NCBI GenBank assembly: GCA_002344565.1
Contig: DDTZ01000023.1
Span: 15,119 to 26,512, forward strand
Origin: Bdellovibrionaceae bacterium UBA2351
GTDB taxonomy: Bacteria > Bdellovibrionota > Bdellovibrionia > Bdellovibrionales > Bdellovibrionaceae
Direction: 5' to 3'
DNA: 11,394 bases
Under the pieces are notes generated by a model. It was not told where the DNA came from. It was given only the letters and a program-made list of their open reading frames with translations, and ran no database searches. A program made the translations under genes and the position numbers. Of the stretch, positions 7,833 to 11,394 are shown piece after piece. The first letter of the stretch is position 1. Each line of letters begins with the position of its first letter.

Positions 7833-9688
7833 TATTGATATCCTTTTTCGCCAACACAACGAACAACAATTGTTGCATCCGTACGCGTACGGATATCCGT
7901 CGCACCTGTGCGCGAATCAAATACCCACGCTTTAGTTAAATCCGTCGCGCGCGTCGTACCCGTCCATTCGACATTGCCCGCCGCTGACATATCCGGCATT
8001 ACATATCGAATTCCGTTATAATCGGCGACTTCATAGTCATATATAGTGGGAATACGCCATTTCACACTTAGCGGGTTAGACGAAGTTTTTGCTTTTGCTA
8101 AAAGATCGATTCTTGAATCCGTTGATGTTTCGCTAGTTCCTTCGTAACACGCCGAAATAGCTTTTACCATACCCGCAGGCTGCGTCTGATAAGACGAATT
8201 ATTACAAAAACCAGACGTATCCGTAGTATGAACTCCGGCCGCTTGACACCAATTCAATGTCTTTGAAACGACAGAACTCCATAATAGACCCGTACGCTCA
8301 TCACGCCATACCTCGCGGTAAATACCCTCATTAGAAATATTCCCAGCTCGGGTTACTAACTTCCAGGTTCCTTGACCGGCATTTCCTTTGGATGCCCCCG
8401 ACCAGGTAGCATTGATATCGAATTTGGTCGAACAATCGCTGATGCGATCAGAAATAGTTCCCGTCAGACCACAGGTAGAATTCCAATTGGTTCTTAAAAC
8501 GCCGTTATCAGTTACGGATTGGGCGCCTTCGTCATCGGATGCAATCATCGGAATGGAACGGTACCCGCCAGGTAAATTAGGTTTATCTCGATAGGTAACA
8601 GCTTCTGCACTAAACGTAATTTGCGTAATATCGGACTCACGATGAGCCGCACTACTCCAAACCCCATCGCCTTCGAATGAGCCCATGATATCAAAAATTT
8701 TCACGCCGTACTTAATATTCTCTGGAGCTAAATCAGGATCAATTTCGTCATAGGCCGACTTAAAATAGCAACTGCCAGCATTATCGGCCGTACATTCAGA
8801 ACCACGACCACCGAATAACGAAGAATACACATACCAGGTAGGAGACGTAGTTAAATTTGTACGACAGGACGCCGCCGCTGAAAATCCTGCGGAACGAGCA
8901 TCCACACAATTCGAGCTAGCACCTGTGCTAACGGATGAATCCGACAAAGTAACCGATCCACTGGGAATATCTAGCCAACATCCTTGCAAAGACGTGGCAC
9001 CTGCCGAACAATCGTTACGTCCGCCATTGAGGGATGTGTACCAGTAGGTAGATGCCCGCGCCGTACAGTTTGCTGCCACAGCTCCCGAGCTCGCGCAGTC
9101 GACATCATTGATAGGTGTCGTTGTGTTCATGCGCGTATTAATAGAATCTATCCAGCAATCGGTAGTTAGTTTTCCAGCGGCATTCAAAGCACAAATATTT
9201 CCTCGGCCCCCGTACTGAGAGGTATAGGCATAAAAAACACTGGTCGTCGTTGCCGATATCATACAGTTGTCGTCTTGCTCAGCAGAGCAGACGTCAGGCA
9301 AACTAGTTACCATGCTCCCATCAATTCCTAAAATATTTTTCCCCAACCGAATTTTACTTTGATTAGCGGCCGTTAGATTACTCTCCGTAAACGTCACTTT
9401 TGTTTGACCGTCGTACCAACCTAATGGAATTGCTAGGACCGATAAGCCATTAGCTCCCAAAAAAGACCGTCCAACCTGCGTACGCCCACCATACTCGGAG
9501 TCATAAATGTAAGAGCCCACTTTGTCGACGATGCATTCTTTTGAGTTTAATTCGTTTGGTTTACACGAACGCACAGTTCCGTCAGAGGAATCCAATTTCG
9601 TTCCGAATGAATTCACGCCAGCTCCACAACCCGCAATCATAAAACTAGCAAACGACATAGCAAGGACTATGACTCCGTTTAGTTTCAT
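7832..9688 (-). CDS. Lipoprotein with Y-G-G-R/Cys repeats and C-terminal DUF1566 (Lcl-like) domain
   Basis: 618 residues from the ATG at 9688. A start at 9721 is also open but would add 11 residues (MPHLTNLFYRS) before a classic leader; neither start has a good ribosome site, so this choice is moderate. The signal MKLNGVIVLA... ends in the lipobox I-A-G-C (Cys21), with Gly at +2. Four Y-G-G-R/Cys units (42-309) are bracketed by NILGIDG (118-124) and IFDIMG (331-336), each preceded by an L-x-x-x-N segment and, for the first, by GWYDG. Then come CGLTGTISDRISDC (406-419), GNAGQGTWKLVTR and the DUF1566 core: WRDERTGLLW, NWC, WRIPTIYDY, EWTGT, AWVF, RCVG. It is the first gene of the operon, and its TAA overlaps the next ATG as TAATG. 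It is a lipid-anchored paralogue of that next, secreted protein. Function unknown; a surface adhesin or receptor is inferred from the DUF1566 domain. Confidence 0.83.
   Translation of the reverse strand: MKLNGVIVLAMSFASFMIAGCGAGVNSFGTKLDSSDGTVRSCKPNELNSKECIVDKVGSYIYDSEYGGRTQVGRSFLGANGLSVLAIPLGWYDGQTKVTFTESNLTAANQSKIRLGKNILGIDGSMVTSLPDVCSAEQDDNCMISATTTSVFYAYTSQYGGRGNICALNAAGKLTTDCWIDSINTRMNTTTPINDVDCASSGAVAANCTARASTYWYTSLNGGRNDCSAGATSLQGCWLDIPSGSVTLSDSSVSTGASSNCVDARSAGFSAAASCRTNLTTSPTWYVYSSLFGGRGSECTADNAGSCYFKSAYDEIDPDLAPENIKYGVKIFDIMGSFEGDGVWSSAAHRESDITQITFSAEAVTYRDKPNLPGGYRSIPMIASDDEGAQSVTDNGVLRTNWNSTCGLTGTISDRISDCSTKFDINATWSGASKGNAGQGTWKLVTRAGNISNEGIYREVWRDERTGLLWSSVVSKTLNWCQAAGVHTTDTSGFCNNSSYQTQPAGMVKAISACYEGTSETSTDSRIDLLAKAKTSSNPLSVKWRIPTIYDYEVADYNGIRYVMPDMSAAGNVEWTGTTRATDLTKAWVFDSRTGATDIRTRTDATIVVRCVGEKGYQ
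7841..7846 (-). promoter_or_regulatory. Ribosome binding site deciding the start of the secreted DUF1566 protein
   Basis: Minus-strand AAAGGA stands 8 bases before the ATG at 7832. It supports that start, and hence a clean signal peptide, over the in-frame ATG at 7859. It is embedded in the last codons of the upstream lipoprotein gene. Confidence 0.65.
8762..9565 (-). repeat. Four Y-G-G-R / four-cysteine protein repeat units
   Basis: Same repeat as in the following gene. Unit 1 (residues 42-69, YIYDSEYGGR) again lacks the second Cys pair. Unit 2 is 134-180 (YAYTSQYGGR, Cys166/Cys178). Unit 3 is 198-239 (YWYTSLNGGR, Cys227/Cys237). Unit 4 is 261-309 (YVYSSLFGGR, Cys299/Cys307). Units 2-4 each end in C-W or C-Y followed by a hydrophobic residue. 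Unit number, order and the short first unit all match the paralogue, so the array predates the gene duplication. Confidence 0.78.
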
Positions 9689-9698
9689 GGATCTATAA

Positions 9699-9710
9699 AA
9701 CAAATTTGTT
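9699..9710. promoter_or_regulatory. 12-bp perfect palindrome AACAAATTTGTT before the operon
   Basis: A self-complementary 12-mer lies 10 bases upstream of the preferred ATG (9688) of the first operon gene. It could be a regulator binding site overlapping the leader. If translation instead began at 9721 it would lie inside the coding region. Short AT-rich palindromes also occur by chance. No convincing -35/-10 pair could be placed around it. Confidence 0.25.
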
Positions 9711-9788
9711 AAGTGTGGCATCCCATTGAACTATCGTCATTTTTCCGAAATTTATTTAGTCTAATTCATCCAAACTTAATTTTCGTAA

Positions 9789-9831
9789 TCTCAATATGAG
9801 ACAGTTTTCGTCGAGCAAATATTCCATTTGC
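9789..9831. promoter_or_regulatory. Two short dyads in the divergent intergenic region
   Basis: TCTCA-ATA-TGAGA spans 9789-9801 and GCAAAT-ATTCC-ATTTGC spans 9815-9831. Both lie between the leftward operon and the rightward selO. Promoters for both directions must lie in or near 9689-9867, but I could not identify good consensus -35/-10 elements for either. The dyads are possible operators only. Confidence 0.25.
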
Positions 9832-9867
9832 CATGCCGAGCAATTTACGTAAGAGTTTCATTCACGT

Positions 9868-11334
9868 ATGACCAGAATATTACCAATATTAGATTTAGGA
9901 GACGACTTCTACACACCTGTCGAAGGTGGAAATTACACGGATCCCGTATTGAGACACAGAAACCAACAACAAGCCATATTTCTAGGTCTAGATCAACTAT
10001 CAGATACTGAATGGCTCTCACATTTTGGAAAATTCATTCCACTTGAACACAACTTAAAACAACCGCTAGCAATGAAATACCATGGACATCAATTTCAAAA
10101 CTATAATCCCGATCTCGGGGATGGGCGCGGTTTTGTTTTCGCTCAGTTTTTAAAAAACAGACACCTATTTGAACTTGGAACAAAAGGCAGCGGCCGCACG
10201 CCCTATTCTCGTCGTGGAGATGGGCGTTTAACCTTAAAAGGTGCCGTTCGTGAATTATTAGCCACGGACTATTTAGCAAAACAGAGAGTCTTAACAAGTC
10301 ATACATTTTCCATTGTCGAGACTGCGGAAAAATTAATTCGTCACGACGAGCCTTCACCTACTCGCTCAGCTATTTTGTTTCGACTAAGCCGTGGCCATAT
10401 CCGTATCGGTAATTTCCAGCGGGCCCTTTTTTTCAAGCATCCTGAGAATATCTTGAAACTTGTAGATTACTCTCTTAAAAACTTTTACCCCGAGCTTTTA
10501 ATCCCAGATAGTCCAAAGGAAAAAATCGAGCTACTTTTCAAAAGCGTCACATTACGCTTGGCCGATCTCTGCGCATCCTACATGGTCGCGGGCTTTGTTC
10601 ATGGCGTTCTAAATACAGACAACATGAACATTTCTGGAGAAAGTTTTGACTATGGGCCGTATCGATTTCTTCCTCACTATGACCCCTATTTCACGGCCGC
10701 TTATTTCGACCAAGAGGGACTTTATAGTTTTGGTCGCCAGCCCCCAAGTTTCCTATGGAACTTAGCTCAACTAAAAGGAGTTTTTAATTTCGCGGAGCCA
10801 TTAGCTGATTTATCTAAACTAAACGATGAATTTGCTATGCAATTCAACGTATTTTTTACGTCTCGATTTTTCAAAAAACTAAATTTAAAATTAAATTCAG
10901 ATGCGACAGAAACTTCGTTAAATACGGCATTTCAATCACTATCTCCAAGTTACTACCACTCGTTTGAAATGCCGGTTTTAGATATAAACAAAATCAGCGC
11001 GGTGCCTTTTTTAGAAATCAGTCAGGCTCTATTTTTTTCTAACGCCCAAAAAATTATCGAAAACTTCTTTCAGGATCTGTATCAAAACAAAAATCGAGAT
11101 TTCGAAACAGCGTTTTTAGAAATAGTGAATTGGGCACAAAGACAGAAACCAACGTCTTACTTTTCGAGCGAAACTTTGAAACTTATATCTGAAAATACAT
11201 CGTCGTTAGATAAACTCACCGATCAACAAATAGAGACGCGAAACCAGAATCTAGTCATTGATAAAATTGAAGCGATCTGGGATCAAATAGATCAAAACGA
11301 CGACTGGACTGAACTCAATCGTCGTTTATCTTAA
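9868..11334 (+). CDS. selO: Protein adenylyltransferase SelO (YdiU/UPF0061 family)
   Basis: 488 residues, close to the usual bacterial SelO length of about 480-500. SelO is a kinase-like pseudokinase that transfers AMP from ATP to Ser, Thr or Tyr of target proteins, and it is linked to redox and stress responses. Family signatures in order: YHGHQF (71-76), LGDGRG (83-88), GTKGSGRTPYSRRGDGR (104-120) with Lys106, VRE with Glu129, FRLSRGHIRIGNF (171-183) with Arg172 and Arg179, VHGVLNTDNM (244-253) with the catalytic-type Asp251 and Asn252, and DYGP with Asp261 as the metal-binding Asp. The active site therefore looks intact. The C-terminus (...ELNRRLS) lacks the cysteine or selenocysteine seen near the end of many SelO proteins; the only Cys is Cys235. 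The ATG at 9868 has only a weak AAGAG about 12 bases upstream, but the start fits the family. It is transcribed divergently from the operon and there is no sign of functional coupling. Confidence 0.95.
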   Translation: MTRILPILDLGDDFYTPVEGGNYTDPVLRHRNQQQAIFLGLDQLSDTEWLSHFGKFIPLEHNLKQPLAMKYHGHQFQNYNPDLGDGRGFVFAQFLKNRHLFELGTKGSGRTPYSRRGDGRLTLKGAVRELLATDYLAKQRVLTSHTFSIVETAEKLIRHDEPSPTRSAILFRLSRGHIRIGNFQRALFFKHPENILKLVDYSLKNFYPELLIPDSPKEKIELLFKSVTLRLADLCASYMVAGFVHGVLNTDNMNISGESFDYGPYRFLPHYDPYFTAAYFDQEGLYSFGRQPPSFLWNLAQLKGVFNFAEPLADLSKLNDEFAMQFNVFFTSRFFKKLNLKLNSDATETSLNTAFQSLSPSYYHSFEMPVLDINKISAVPFLEISQALFFSNAQKIIENFFQDLYQNKNRDFETAFLEIVNWAQRQKPTSYFSSETLKLISENTSSLDKLTDQQIETRNQNLVIDKIEAIWDQIDQNDDWTELNRRLS

Positions 11335-11346
11335 TTAAAAATTAAC

Positions 11347-11394
11347 TTACTTTTTTTCTTCAGGTTTTTTAGCAGCGTCGTCGTGTTTATGATC
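11347..11394 (-). CDS. 3' end of a convergent gene (partial)
   Basis: Reading the minus strand inward from the right edge gives an open frame D-H-K-H-D-D-A-A-K-K-P-E-E-K-K followed by TAA (11347-11349). A charged, Lys/Glu-rich tail ending 12 bases from the selO stop fits the C-terminus of a convergent gene. Only 15 codons are visible, so the product cannot be named and the frame could be fortuitous. Confidence 0.45.
   Translation of the reverse strand, partial: DHKHDDAAKKPEEKK

Noticed and set aside
7833..7859. Upstream in-frame ATG (7859) for the secreted DUF1566 protein.
   Set aside because: It would prepend MCWRKRISI to a clean signal peptide, while the ATG at 7832 has AAAGGA at good spacing and a TAATG overlap.
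9689..9721. Upstream in-frame ATG (9721) for the first lipoprotein.
   Set aside because: It adds 11 residues before an otherwise typical lipoprotein leader and has no good ribosome site; not fully excluded.
10034..10357. 107-codon minus-strand open frame opposite selO.
   Set aside because: It is antisense to the strongly conserved core of SelO (GTKGSG to the region after VRE), so it is a shadow.
11331..11353. TTAATT-AAA-AATTAA dyad before a T-rich stretch after selO, as a terminator.
   Set aside because: The stem is all A-T and the T run overlaps the lysine codons of the convergent partial gene; too weak to call.

Overview
The window looks like a piece of chromosome from a Gram-negative bacterium with moderately AT-rich DNA. 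It is most likely a relative of Bdellovibrio (Bdellovibrionota). That guess rests on recognising the style of the proteins: long outer-membrane lipoproteins with Ig-like plus NHL-propeller domains, Cys-rich DUF1566 proteins containing a CGLTGT module, and a SelO of the NMNISGESFDYGP type. It is not a database match, so treat the taxon as provisional. No rRNA, tRNA, CRISPR array, transposase or phage integrase gene was seen.

Layout. Positions 1-99 are non-coding and hold two hairpins; one looks like a rightward terminator for a gene beyond the left edge. Positions 100-9688 are a tightly packed leftward (minus-strand) run of four large genes, in transcription order: a lipoprotein (7832-9688), a Sec-secreted protein (5880-7832), a very large lipoprotein (2049-5879) and a smaller lipoprotein (100-2052). 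The three junctions are TAATG, TAG directly followed by ATG, and ATGA, so the four are almost certainly one translationally coupled operon. Positions 9689-9867 are a divergent intergenic region with three short dyads. Positions 9868-11334 (plus strand) encode the protein AMPylase SelO. The last 48 bases are the 3' end of a convergent minus-strand gene.

How the genes fit together. The operon consists of two pairs of paralogues. The first two products share a repeat of about 45-55 residues with a Y-G-G-R core and up to four cysteines, then a CGLTGT-type module, then a C-terminal DUF1566 (Lcl C-terminal-like) domain. One is lipid-anchored and the other has a signal peptidase I-type leader. The last two share a C-S-x-x-V-T-D-P mature N-terminus, an Ig-like domain opening with N-F-K-G-G-D, a second Ig-like domain with a Cys pair, and an NHL-type beta-propeller. 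All four are predicted to be exported, and the lipoproteins have no inner-membrane retention signal. The best inference is an outer-membrane or cell-surface complex, perhaps for adhesion or recognition. This is the candidate undescribed system in the window. SelO is divergently transcribed and probably functionally unrelated.
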